Source: Arthrospira sp. PCC 9108 (lineage in GTDB: Bacteria; Cyanobacteriota; Cyanobacteriia; Cyanobacteriales; Microcoleaceae). Taken from it: a stretch of 64,000 nucleotides of DNA. Made by a program: the position numbers and the translations under genes. The notes beneath the pieces are model-generated. The model was not told where the DNA came from and made no database searches. It was given only the letters and a program-made list of their open reading frames with translations. The stretch covers positions 2,976,501 to 3,040,500 of the forward strand of contig CP066886.1 in the NCBI GenBank assembly GCA_016745315.1, read 5' to 3'. Of the stretch, positions 29,068 through 37,009 are shown one piece after another; position 1 is the first letter of the stretch; each line of letters starts with the position of its first letter.

Positions 29068-29973
29068 TCAGTGTTGCCAGATGAAATCAGCTATATTTGC
29101 CGGTAGACTGTCTTGGTCGGGAGATTGGAATAAAACCGATCGCTGAACTATAGTGGAGTCGGCTAATCGTCTCTCGACGCGGGAGGGGATGCCATGGTTG
29201 TAGACTACATGACCTTTTCCGACAATCACTACCACGGTAAAGTCGGGGTTAGCTTGGACAAAATTGGCGATCGCATCAGCCATGGTTTCATCCCAAAGGA
29301 CTTGGGCTTCCACAAAGCGATCGAACCCGCCTTCACTACCTTGATGTTGGTGTTGTCTATAGATGTTGTAGAGCATTTGCCGATAGTCTTCATTATCGGT
29401 CTTGATTTCGTCGATGGGGGGAATGTAGCGTTTATGTTCGGTTTGTAGGCTGGCTAAACCCGCCGCCGCCACTTGTCGGGTCACTTCGGTGGGGGTGTTG
29501 ATGGCTAAAACTGGAAGTTGATTGTCCCGCGCAAATCGAAGAATGGGGGCGTAATATTTCCAGGGAAAACCCCAACGTTGCAGATATTCCGTGTCGCGGA
29601 CCAGTTGGGTTTCTGAAATCTCCCCGGCTAAATATTGATCTATGACTGACTGATAGGGACGCTGGAACATTTCCATGGCGATCGCTATTTGGGGATTTTG
29701 CTGATGCAATATTTGCAAAATCTCGAATTGGGCTTGATGGTCCAGGGTGTTGTCGTGGGTTTCCCCCAAATAGATGATGTTAGCCGTTTTCAGAGATTCT
29801 AAAATATTTTGGCGATCGGATGACCTGATAGAGGCCGCTTGGGAAAACTCCGCTAAAGCCTGGGAGGGTTGAGTCCAAGCTGATGGTAGGGGACACACCA
29901 AAAACAGTCCCAGGGAACAGGTGCAGAATCGAGTAATCAGTTGGACTTTCCAGAAATTATGCTTTTTATACAT
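29068..29973 (-). CDS. ChaN-like (haem-binding uptake, Tiki superfamily) protein
   Basis: This 301-residue exported protein has a signal sequence at about residues 13-34 (LITRFCTCSLGLFLVCPLP). The core matches ChaN: NIIYLGETHDNTLDHQAQ, IAIAMEMFQRPYQSVIDQY, QLPVLAINTPTEVTRQVAAAG and FTVVVIVGKGHVVYNHGIPS. The GETHD and GKGHV histidines lie where the family places metal or haem ligands. ChaN in Campylobacter is an iron-regulated haem-binding lipoprotein; the superfamily also has metalloprotease-like members, so the biochemical role here is uncertain. A perfect palindrome lies 37 bp upstream of its start. Confidence 0.8.
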   Translation of the reverse strand: MYKKHNFWKVQLITRFCTCSLGLFLVCPLPSAWTQPSQALAEFSQAASIRSSDRQNILESLKTANIIYLGETHDNTLDHQAQFEILQILHQQNPQIAIAMEMFQRPYQSVIDQYLAGEISETQLVRDTEYLQRWGFPWKYYAPILRFARDNQLPVLAINTPTEVTRQVAAAGLASLQTEHKRYIPPIDEIKTDNEDYRQMLYNIYRQHQHQGSEGGFDRFVEAQVLWDETMADAIANFVQANPDFTVVVIVGKGHVVYNHGIPSRVERRLADSTIVQRSVLFQSPDQDSLPANIADFIWQH

Positions 29974-30009
29974 TATCTTAATGCCGTAAGTGCATATCGC
30001 AAATTTTTC

Positions 30010-30025
30010 TGTAGCCTAGGCTACA
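30010..30025. promoter_or_regulatory. 16-bp perfect palindrome, candidate operator of the chaN-like gene
   Basis: TGTAGCCTAGGCTACA reads identically on both strands and lies 37-52 bp upstream of the chaN-like start codon, a usual place for a dimeric repressor. I do not recognise it as the Fur, Zur, LexA or NtcA consensus. The surrounding 240 bp contain no gene. Confidence 0.45.
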
Positions 30026-30217
30026 CAATACCCACCAATAAAGACTTAGGGTAAGTTAATCGGCTTTAAATAGTTTACCAATAGATTTTCGGCATTTCCA
30101 TAACTTCAACATAGGTATAACTCCCCATTTTCAACTGAGAAGTTGTAGTTTGGGGAGTCAGTTTGTCTTGACATATAAACAGAATAAATTTTAATAAAAA
30201 TACCCTGTTATCAATCG

Positions 30218-30394
30218 CTATCTTTTTTGGTGATATCTACCATTTGTGTGCAGCTCACTAATAGGGTTATTAGCACGCAATGCAGCCATAAGCTGAGGTT
30301 TGACAGCTTTCACCCACTGGTCAAAGTCAAAATTTTGATCATGGTTGGAATTAGGGATAGTGCTGCGGTTGCGGTCAGTGCGGGTGGTACTCAT
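30218..30394 (-). CDS. Small 58-residue hypothetical protein
   Basis: The frame from ATG 30394 to TAG 30218 encodes 58 residues. The N-terminus is Ser/Thr/Arg/Asn-rich and probably flexible; the centre FDFDQWVKAVKPQLMAALR is a good amphipathic helix, and the end is basic. The composition looks like a real cyanobacterial small protein, not a random frame, but I recognise no family and see no clear ribosome binding site. It stands alone between the chaN-like gene and guaB3. Confidence 0.45.
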   Translation of the reverse strand: MSTTRTDRNRSTIPNSNHDQNFDFDQWVKAVKPQLMAALRANNPISELHTNGRYHQKR

Positions 30395-30632
30395 AGGGAT
30401 AACTTATCAAGAGAAAAGATTGACTTATAATTAGCCTAGCGATAGATCCCAAAATATTCAACACTAAATGCAAAACTTAACCCAAAATTAATCTGTTAAG
30501 AGTGAAGATGGGTTCTAGGCGGGGGCACTAAGGGCGGGGGTCGGGGGTGTGGGTAAGATATCGAGTTGATATGCACCACCAATTTTGATAATTTGATAGG
30601 CTAACTAAATAGTGTTAGGAACCTGTAAAGAA

Positions 30633-31796
30633 GTGGATATTGTAATTGGGCGTGGCAAAAAGGCTCGTCGAGCATACGGAATTGATGAAATTGCCCTAGT
30701 TCCTGGCCCTCGAACCCTTGATCCAAGTTTAGCGGATACCAGTTGGACAATTGGCAATATTAACCGAGAAATTCCGATTATTGCCAGTGCGATGGATAGC
30801 GTGGTAGACGTGAATATGGCGGCGAAACTGAGCCAAATCGGTGCGTTGGGGGTTCTGAACTTAGAGGGCATCCAGACCCGTTATGAAGATCCCAACCCGA
30901 TTTTAGATCGGATTGTGTCGGTGGGAAAAACGGAGTTTGTGACATTGATGCAAGAACTCTATGCTGAACCGATTAAGCCAGAACTGATTAAAAAACGGAT
31001 TGCAGAAATTAAGGCTCAGGGCGGTATAGCAGCGGTTAGCGCTACTCCAGCGGGAGCCAGTAAATATGGTGATGCTGTTGCGAAGGCGGGAGCAGACTTA
31101 TTTTTTGTGCAAGCTACGGTGGTTTCAACGGCTTTTCTGTCCCCAGAATCGGTGACTCCGTTAGATTTGGCTGAGTTTTGTAAAAATATGCCCATCCCGG
31201 TGGTTTTAGGGAACTGTGTCACTTATGAGGTGGCGCTCAACCTAATGAAAGCGGGAGCGGTGGGAATATTGGTGGGTATTGGACCGGGTGCGGCTTGTAC
31301 TTCTCGTGGTGTGTTAGGGGTAGGAGTTCCCCAAGCGACGGCGGTGGCTGATTGTGCTGCGGCTCGTGATCAGTTTTATCAGGAAACTGGCCGTTATGTT
31401 TCTGTGATTGCTGATGGAGGATTAATTACTGGGGGCGATATCTGTAAGTGTATTGCTTGCGGTGCTGATGGTGTGATGATTGGTTCTCCTTTTGCTCGTG
31501 CTGAGGAATCTCCGGGACGGGGATTTCACTGGGGTATGGCTACTCCTAGTCCGGTGCTTCCGAGGGGAACACGGATTCAGGTGGGTTCTACGGGAACATT
31601 GGAGCAAATTCTCCGGGGTCCGGCTCAGTTGGATGATGGGACTCACAACCTGCTGGGGGCTCTAAAAACGAGTATGGGAACTTTGGGAGCGAAGACTATC
31701 AAAGAAATGCAGCAGGTAGAGGTGGTGATTGCTCCTTCGCTGTTGACTGAGGGTAAGGTCTATCAAAAGGCACAACAATTGGGAATGGGTAAGTAG
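30633..31796 (+). CDS. guaB3: GuaB3-family IMP dehydrogenase-related protein
   Basis: GTG 30633 gives MDIVIGRGKKARRAYGIDEIALVPG, the family start; an upstream GTG at 30612 adds seven weakly supported residues. The 387-residue TIM barrel lacks the CBS domains of classic IMPDH. It has IIASAMDSVVD, the nucleotide loop GIGPGAACTSRGVLGVGVPQ with the catalytic cysteine, VIADGGLITGGDICKCIACGADGVMIGSP, and a C-terminal NLLGALKTSMGTLG. GuaB3 oxidises IMP towards GMP or acts on related nucleotides. It is followed by yfr1 and trxA, a conserved cyanobacterial gene order. Confidence 0.9.
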   Translation: MDIVIGRGKKARRAYGIDEIALVPGPRTLDPSLADTSWTIGNINREIPIIASAMDSVVDVNMAAKLSQIGALGVLNLEGIQTRYEDPNPILDRIVSVGKTEFVTLMQELYAEPIKPELIKKRIAEIKAQGGIAAVSATPAGASKYGDAVAKAGADLFFVQATVVSTAFLSPESVTPLDLAEFCKNMPIPVVLGNCVTYEVALNLMKAGAVGILVGIGPGAACTSRGVLGVGVPQATAVADCAAARDQFYQETGRYVSVIADGGLITGGDICKCIACGADGVMIGSPFARAEESPGRGFHWGMATPSPVLPRGTRIQVGSTGTLEQILRGPAQLDDGTHNLLGALKTSMGTLGAKTIKEMQQVEVVIAPSLLTEGKVYQKAQQLGMGK

Positions 31797-31915
31797 CAAT
31801 TATTGGGCTTTGGGTGCTGGGGTGGCTGATGTTGGCGGGGGTGGTCTGATTAAGTATCGTAAAAATTAGTGCTACCCCCTGGAATTATTGGCGAAATAGT
31901 GCCACAATAGAAGTG

Positions 31916-31986
31916 GCGGAGACAAATGTTTCCGTTCACTCCTCACACCACACTCCGCCTGGACCTACGGTTCGGGCGGTTTCTTA
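31916..31986 (+). ncRNA. yfr1: Yfr1 cyanobacterial small RNA
   Basis: The stretch shows the Yfr1 layout. A 5' stem (GGAGAC/GTTTCC) is followed by an unpaired region carrying the invariant 11-mer ACTCCTCACAC at 31938-31948. A terminal hairpin CCGCC/GGCGG then leads into TTTCTT, the terminator. Yfr1 binds Hfq-independently to mRNAs for porins and other targets by its single-stranded core. Location between guaB and trxA is the known arrangement in many cyanobacteria. A CACAAT -10-like box (31902-31907) precedes it. The ends are approximate. Confidence 0.92.
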
Positions 31987-32162
31987 ATTGGGTAATCGTT
32001 TAGGTTAGCCAAAATTTTTGGCGATCGCCTGATATGATTAACTTCGATATGCTGTAGTCTTTTGTACAGCCTGGTATCAGAACCATCGGGACAAAATTGC
32101 TAATTCTGCCCCAGTTGGTTTGGTGGTAGAATAACTTACGATTAGATTAAGGATTGGAAGGA

Positions 32163-32486
32163 ATGTCAACAGCCGTAGAAGTTACTGATAGCACCTTTGA
32201 GCAGGATGTACTGGAAAGCGCACTTCCGGTGCTGGTGGATTTCTGGGCTCCTTGGTGTGGCCCGTGTCGCATGGTCGCCCCTGTAGTTGAGGAAATTGCA
32301 CAGCAGTACGATGGACAGATTAAAGTTGTTAAGCTCAATACTGATGAAAATCCCCAGGTAGCGAGTCAATATGGAATTCGCAGTATTCCCACATTAATGA
32401 TCTTTAAAGGCGGCCAACGGGTCGATATGGTGGTGGGAGCGGTTCCTAAAAGTACCCTTGCTAATACATTAGAAAAGTACCTTTAA
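32163..32486 (+). CDS. trxA: Thioredoxin
   Basis: This 107-residue m-type thioredoxin begins MSTAVEVTDSTFEQDVL (ATG 32163, with AAGGAA nine bases upstream) and carries the redox centre FWAPWCGPCRMVAP, the cis-proline loop SIPTLMIF and KGGQRVDMVVGAVP. It reduces disulfides in cytosolic targets with electrons from ferredoxin or NADPH. It lies directly downstream of yfr1; a strong hairpin near 32727 may terminate its transcript. Confidence 0.97.
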   Translation: MSTAVEVTDSTFEQDVLESALPVLVDFWAPWCGPCRMVAPVVEEIAQQYDGQIKVVKLNTDENPQVASQYGIRSIPTLMIFKGGQRVDMVVGAVPKSTLANTLEKYL

Positions 32487-32695
32487 ACCATGGGCTAGAC
32501 CGGAAACTTGGGATGAAGGGCTTTATATGTGATGAGCTGAGAATCAGGTTTCATCGGGATTAAAGGTTCTTCAACCTAATCTCGACCCCTAATTAATGCG
32601 CGTAAGGTGTTACGGAAATTTCCCGCCTATAGGCAAACTATCCCTATTCTACCTGCACCATTAGTCAAGGCGGCGGGAGTGTCAATAAATAAAAA

Positions 32696-32711
32696 GCCTG
32701 TCTTTACAGGC
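32696..32711 (-). terminator. Minus-strand rho-independent terminator candidate
   Basis: On the minus strand GCCTGT-AAAG-ACAGGC is followed by TTTTTATTTATT, a canonical terminator. No annotated minus-strand gene precedes it (the LOG gene upstream is on plus), so it could end an antisense RNA. Confidence 0.5.
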
Positions 32712-32726
32712 CCACGGTGGAGAGTC

Positions 32727-32755
32727 GGCAAGCGGGTTGTCCCGCCTGCCTCTTT
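32727..32755 (+). terminator. Plus-strand terminator candidate downstream of trxA
   Basis: GGCAAGCGGG and CCCGCCTGCC form a 10-bp stem with one A-C mismatch around a four-base loop, followed by TCTTTT. It lies 240 bp after trxA and 106 bp before the LOG gene, so it would separate these transcripts or control readthrough. Confidence 0.5.
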
Positions 32756-32860
32756 TCCTGGGATTTTTAGGTTTGATTGGCGGAATTTGGTAATTTGTCA
32801 ATAGATGGCCCTGGAAAACTGCAAAATATAGGGCAAATTGTTGTCAGTTGTTCTGATTTT

Positions 32861-33928
32861 ATGAATGCTTCTGGAAATGGAGATACGCTGGCATCTCTCA
32901 AGAGAGAGATTAACCAACTGATTGATGAGCTACCGGCATTAAAGCACGAAAAATGGATTGTGCGATCGCTTTCTAGCCTGGTGCGTATAGCACAATCAGA
33001 TATTGAGTCTTTGGATTGGAAAATTCTCTCGTCTGCTGTGTTAGATATGGAGCAGGGATTTGAGATTTTTTACCCTTATCGCCATATTCGCAAAATCTGC
33101 ATTTTTGGTTCGGCGAGAACTTCACCAACAGCGCCGGAATATGATATGGCGGTAGAGTTAGCGCGCGCGATGACTCAGCAGGGATTTATGGTGCTAACAG
33201 GGGCTGGCGGCGGAATTATGGAGGCGGCTAATTTGGGTGCGGGTGCAGAGCGATCGTTTGGTTTAAATATCAAACTCCCGTTTGAGCAGTTTTCTAATCC
33301 CTACATTGAGGGAGATCCTAAGCTGATTAAGTTTAAGTATTTTTTCACCCGGAAATTGTTTTTTCTGCGGGAAAGTGACGCTTTGGCTATGTTTCCGGGT
33401 GGTTTTGGCACTTTGGACGAAACTTGGGAGGGTTTGACTTTGGCTCAAACGGGAAAGTTTGGCCCGGCTCCGGTGATTTTGATTGACCATCCTGGGGGAG
33501 ATTATTGGTATGATTGGCAAGAATTTGTCAGAAAACAGCTTTTGCGCCGGGGTTTTATTTCCCAGGATGATCCTAGTATCTACACGATTACAGATGATTT
33601 GGCTGTAGCAGAGGCGGCGATCGCTGATTTTTACCAGGTGTATCACTCTAGTCGCTATGTGGGAGATTTATTTGTGATGCGCCTAAATTCTGAACTGAGT
33701 GATGAACAGGTCGAATATCTCAATCAAGAGTTTAAGGATATTCTCTCGCAGGGACGCATAGAAAAAAGCCGAGCCCTTCCCAAGGAATTAGGGGATGAAA
33801 CGGAACATCTACCCCGCTTAGTTTTTTATTTTAATCAGCGGGATGTGGGGCGTTTATATCTTATGATTGCTGCTATCAATAAGATGGGTGAAAATTTACC
33901 AGGTGCATCTCATCCTGAACAGAAGTAG
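32861..33928 (+). CDS. LOG-family (TIGR00730-like) Rossmann protein
   Basis: ATG 32861 gives 355 residues; a TTG at 32777 would add 28. An N-terminal helical region of about 75 residues precedes the LOG core: KICIFGSARTSPTAPEYDMA, VLTGAGGGIMEAANLGAG, and the active-site PGGFGTLDETWEGLT. LOG proteins are nucleoside monophosphate phosphoribohydrolases (cytokinin activation in plants, purine turnover in bacteria). The C-terminal 70 residues (YLNQEFKDILSQGRIEKS) are an extension found in larger bacterial members. Cytosolic; the exact substrate is unknown. Confidence 0.85.
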   Translation: MNASGNGDTLASLKREINQLIDELPALKHEKWIVRSLSSLVRIAQSDIESLDWKILSSAVLDMEQGFEIFYPYRHIRKICIFGSARTSPTAPEYDMAVELARAMTQQGFMVLTGAGGGIMEAANLGAGAERSFGLNIKLPFEQFSNPYIEGDPKLIKFKYFFTRKLFFLRESDALAMFPGGFGTLDETWEGLTLAQTGKFGPAPVILIDHPGGDYWYDWQEFVRKQLLRRGFISQDDPSIYTITDDLAVAEAAIADFYQVYHSSRYVGDLFVMRLNSELSDEQVEYLNQEFKDILSQGRIEKSRALPKELGDETEHLPRLVFYFNQRDVGRLYLMIAAINKMGENLPGASHPEQK

Positions 33929-33948
33929 TCAGAGTCGGGGATGAAAAA

Positions 33949-34632
33949 CTATTCTCCAAATCGATATCCTTTTCCATAGACTGTGTGGACGAGGGGGACA
34001 GCGCCCGGTAGTTCGATTTTGCGCCGCAGGAGACGAATTTGGGCGGCTAGGACGTTGCTGCTGGGTTTTTTGTCTGTTTCCCCCCATAGGTGTTGGTGAA
34101 TTTCGGTGTGGGTGAGGAGTTGTCCGGGGTGGCGCATGAGATACTGTAGTAATTGGCTTTCCTTTTCTGATAATTCGATCGCTTTTTGTCCACGATAGGC
34201 TAATTGAGTTTCACAATCGAATTGCAGATCGCCGAATTGTAGGCGGTTAGAGGTGACTGTGGAATCTAAAATAGGAGGGCGACGCAATAGCGCCCTGACT
34301 CTGGCTAGTAGTTCCCGCAGTTCAAAGGGTTTGACTAAATAATCGTCTGCGCCCGCGTCTAGTCCTTTAACTCGGTCGTCTAGGGTATCTTTGGCGGTGA
34401 GAAATAGTATGGGGGTGCGGTTTTGCTGCGATCGCAATTGGGCGCAAATTTCTAATCCTGATTGATGGGGTAACATCCAATCGAGAATCAATAGGTCATA
34501 GTGATGATTTTGGGCGAGAGTCCCGGCTTGTATACCTTCATAAGCCTTATCGACTGTATAACCTTCTCGACTGAGGGCGCGACTGAGGGAATTGGTTAAT
34601 TCCACTTCGTCATCTACAAGTAGAATCCGCAT
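33949..34632 (-). CDS. OmpR/PhoB-type response regulator
   Basis: ATG 34632 starts MRILLVDDEVELTNSLSRAL; an upstream frame adds 25 unrelated residues and is rejected. The receiver domain (1-115) has acidic pocket DD, phosphoacceptor in LLILDWMLP, Thr in FLTAKD and Lys in YLVKPFE. The winged-helix DNA-binding domain (from about 130) shows ELSEKESQLLQYLMRHPGQLLTH and VHTVYGKGYRF. It resembles cyanobacterial RppA-like regulators. No histidine kinase gene is adjacent. It is divergent from hisG. Confidence 0.9.
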   Translation of the reverse strand: MRILLVDDEVELTNSLSRALSREGYTVDKAYEGIQAGTLAQNHHYDLLILDWMLPHQSGLEICAQLRSQQNRTPILFLTAKDTLDDRVKGLDAGADDYLVKPFELRELLARVRALLRRPPILDSTVTSNRLQFGDLQFDCETQLAYRGQKAIELSEKESQLLQYLMRHPGQLLTHTEIHQHLWGETDKKPSSNVLAAQIRLLRRKIELPGAVPLVHTVYGKGYRFGE

Positions 34633-34772
34633 GAATATTAAGCTAAATTTGTTGATGTACTCACCTGGTAAGCTACAGGTGAGGTGATTCTCGGCGACTG
34701 GTAGCAACTAGGCTCATGGTCGCCCTAGTTATCCCCCTGTCCACCCTAAAACAGTACATGGGGAAGGAATAG

Positions 34773-34798
34773 GAAGCCGTCCTTTCGGGGGAGGCTTC
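34773..34798. other. GC hairpin between the regulator and hisG
   Basis: GAAGCC (34773-34778) pairs with GGCTTC (34793-34798), with inner CC/GG pairs around a TTTCG loop. It lies in the 250-bp divergent gap, about 85 bp before hisG. No T-run follows, so it may be a 5' leader structure of hisG. No known riboswitch consensus is visible. Confidence 0.35.
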
Positions 34799-34882
34799 AA
34801 CGGAAAGATTTAGTCAAATTGTATCAATATTGTTCGACTAAGGTTAAGCTAACTCATGGTTAAATAAATTTCCGAAGTGATT

Positions 34883-35527
34883 ATGATTACTGTTGCACTT
34901 CCTAAAGGCGCTTTACTGAAAGATAGTATTGGTTTGTTCAAAGCGGTTGGACTGGATTTTAGCGCTTTTCTGGATTCGGCTAATCGCCAATTACAGATTG
35001 AAGATCCGACGAAAACGGCTAAGGCTTTGCTGGTACGAGCCCAGGATGTGCCTGTTTATGTAGAATATGGTCAGGCGCAATTGGGAATCGTGGGCTATGA
35101 TGTTCTGCGGGAAAAGCGTTCTCAGGTGGCTTCTGTGGTTGATCTCCAATTTGGTGGATGTCGGATGTCGGTAGCTGTGAAAAAATCTAGCCCCTATAGC
35201 CGTCCGGTGCAACTCCCTCCCCATAGCCGAGTGGCTTCTAAGTTTGTTCACTGTGCTAGTGAATATTTTGATAGCATTGATTTACCTGTGGAGATTGTAC
35301 CACTTTATGGGTCGGTTGAATTAGGGCCAATTACGGGAATGTCTGAGGCGATCGTGGATTTGGTGTCAACGGGTCGCACGCTACAGGAAAATGGCTTAGT
35401 GGAAATTGAGGTGTTGTTTCAAAGTACGGCTCAACTAATTGCTCATCCCCTCAGCTATCGGTTAAATTCTGATGGTTTAAATGAGTTGATTGCACAAGTG
35501 CGATCGCAGATTTTGGTAACTGTCTAA
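34883..35527 (+). CDS. hisG: ATP phosphoribosyltransferase, short (HisG-S) form
   Basis: HisG catalyses the first step of histidine synthesis, joining ATP and PRPP. The 214-residue length identifies the short form, which needs the HisZ regulatory subunit (not in this window). Motifs are ITVALPKGALLKDSIGLF, LGIVGYDVLREK, and the PRPP loop ELGPITGMSEAIVDLVSTGRTLQEN. ATG 34883 is chosen over a GTG six bases earlier. It stands alone, unlike operon-borne hisG genes of enterobacteria. Confidence 0.93.
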   Translation: MITVALPKGALLKDSIGLFKAVGLDFSAFLDSANRQLQIEDPTKTAKALLVRAQDVPVYVEYGQAQLGIVGYDVLREKRSQVASVVDLQFGGCRMSVAVKKSSPYSRPVQLPPHSRVASKFVHCASEYFDSIDLPVEIVPLYGSVELGPITGMSEAIVDLVSTGRTLQENGLVEIEVLFQSTAQLIAHPLSYRLNSDGLNELIAQVRSQILVTV

Positions 35528-35860
35528 TCACTGAGCATTACTCACAGTGCGATCGCATATATGGGGATGGTTTAGTCGGAGGTTGAGTTAATGGTAATTA
35601 GTTGGTGATTAACCCTGATTAACTACCTGGTATTAAAGTGCATTTCCCCCAGGGACTAAGGGAGTGAATGGTCAGGGAAAACCATAACCACTGGCGGGTC
35701 AGGTGGGTTAAGAAAAACTTAATCTTCACCTGATAAAAAATGTGGTATAAACGATGGTGTGAGCCATAGTTTACGGAATCCCTAAAACTACCAACTCCCA
35801 ACAGGTGTCGGTATTATGGCTATGATTCGGTGCAATATTTATGATGAGGAGTCGTAAAAA
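35528..35860. other. Intergenic region without recognised element
   Basis: A 333-bp gap with a GATTAACCCTGATTAAC-type imperfect repeat near 35610 and a GAGGAG sequence (35844-35849) serving the next gene. No ORF, tRNA or terminator is supported. Confidence 0.3.
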
Positions 35861-36826
35861 ATGACTAATGCTCAAGTTGTCCGAGAACAATTAAGCGCCA
35901 CCGATCCGGCTAGTCCGTCTCTGCGTAATCCAGCCTTGCTGACTCGCTACGATGATTATATTATTCAGCCTACCTTTCCCAATGCGAATATTTCGATCGC
36001 TGTAGACGCATTTAATACAATGCAATATGACCCAATTGTGAAAGTCTTCCAACTTGGGCCTAATGATACTGCTCCTTTCCCTGGTCAAAGTCCAATCGCC
36101 GCCAATGATGATCGCGCCTTGGGAAACCGGAACGCCACTATTGCGCCAGGTCAGATTGAATTTGGCACAGGTTTAGGGGCACCGAGTACCCTGAGAGCCG
36201 ATGGAGTTTCCCGGTATTTAGTGCGGGTAACAAGTTACGATCCTCTGCCGGATACTAGCACATTTCCGCCGACTGGAGAACTACCCCAAGACTATCAATT
36301 AGCGGTCAGTGTGGATTTAGGAAATTTAAACCCCCCAGATATTGCTAATGGGGGAATTTTAGGACCTAATGAGTTCGCCACCAATCCCGATGTTGATCCT
36401 TTGACAGGTGTAGCTAGATTCTGGGATTCTGAGGCGGGTTCCCATATTTTCACGGCTGATCAAATGGAAAAAAACACCTTAGCCAGCAATCCACAAAGAT
36501 TTGTGAATGAGGGGTTTGAATTTGTATCAGAGGGAGATACGGTTTTGCAACGCTTTAGAAACTCCCAGGGTGGTTTTTTCTATGCCAGCAATCCCGGGGA
36601 AATTAATTTTGTGCAAACTCTGCAAGAATGGGTACCAGATGATCCGGGAACTTCGATTCGGGTTTTTTCGTCTCCTGTAGCTGGTGCATTACCAGTATTC
36701 AGGGCGTTTAATCTGGATACTAATGGTCATTTCTATACGATTGATCCAAATCAAGCAGCATTTGCTAATGATTTACCTAATTTCATCGGTCAAGGGGTTT
36801 CATTCTATGCGCGACCGATTGCGTAA
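35861..36826 (+). CDS. DUF5648-containing protein with pre-peptidase-like N-terminus
   Basis: This 321-residue protein has a good Shine-Dalgarno (GAGGAG, 11 bp upstream). The N-terminal 150 residues are beta-rich and resemble PPC-type adhesion modules (YDDYIIQPTFPNANISIAVDA, LPQDYQLAVSVDLG). Residues about 185-320 form DUF5648, with the characteristic ARFWDSEAGSHIFTADQMEK and AFNLDTNGHFYTIDPNQ. DUF5648 occurs in secreted or surface proteins and is thought to bind glycans. There is no Sec signal; another export route or an intracellular role is possible. It stands alone. Confidence 0.7.
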   Translation: MTNAQVVREQLSATDPASPSLRNPALLTRYDDYIIQPTFPNANISIAVDAFNTMQYDPIVKVFQLGPNDTAPFPGQSPIAANDDRALGNRNATIAPGQIEFGTGLGAPSTLRADGVSRYLVRVTSYDPLPDTSTFPPTGELPQDYQLAVSVDLGNLNPPDIANGGILGPNEFATNPDVDPLTGVARFWDSEAGSHIFTADQMEKNTLASNPQRFVNEGFEFVSEGDTVLQRFRNSQGGFFYASNPGEINFVQTLQEWVPDDPGTSIRVFSSPVAGALPVFRAFNLDTNGHFYTIDPNQAAFANDLPNFIGQGVSFYARPIA

Positions 36827-37009
36827 ATGGGGAATGGGGTTCTGTGGAATTAACTATTAACTAAACAGTGGTCATCTTCACTCCCTGCTGCTAGAATTTG
36901 GGATAGCAGTAGGGATTTGCTATGAACAGGGGGGTTCATCAGCCCCGGAAAGGGCGATCGCCTTTTGAAAAAATCCATAGCAGTGAGACCATTAGAATTG
37001 TTAGCACTT

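Noticed and set aside
28815..29084. 89-residue plus-strand frame between chaN-like gene and gp25
   Set aside because: Composition is irregular, it contains the inverted repeat and runs into the chaN-like gene; no supporting motif.
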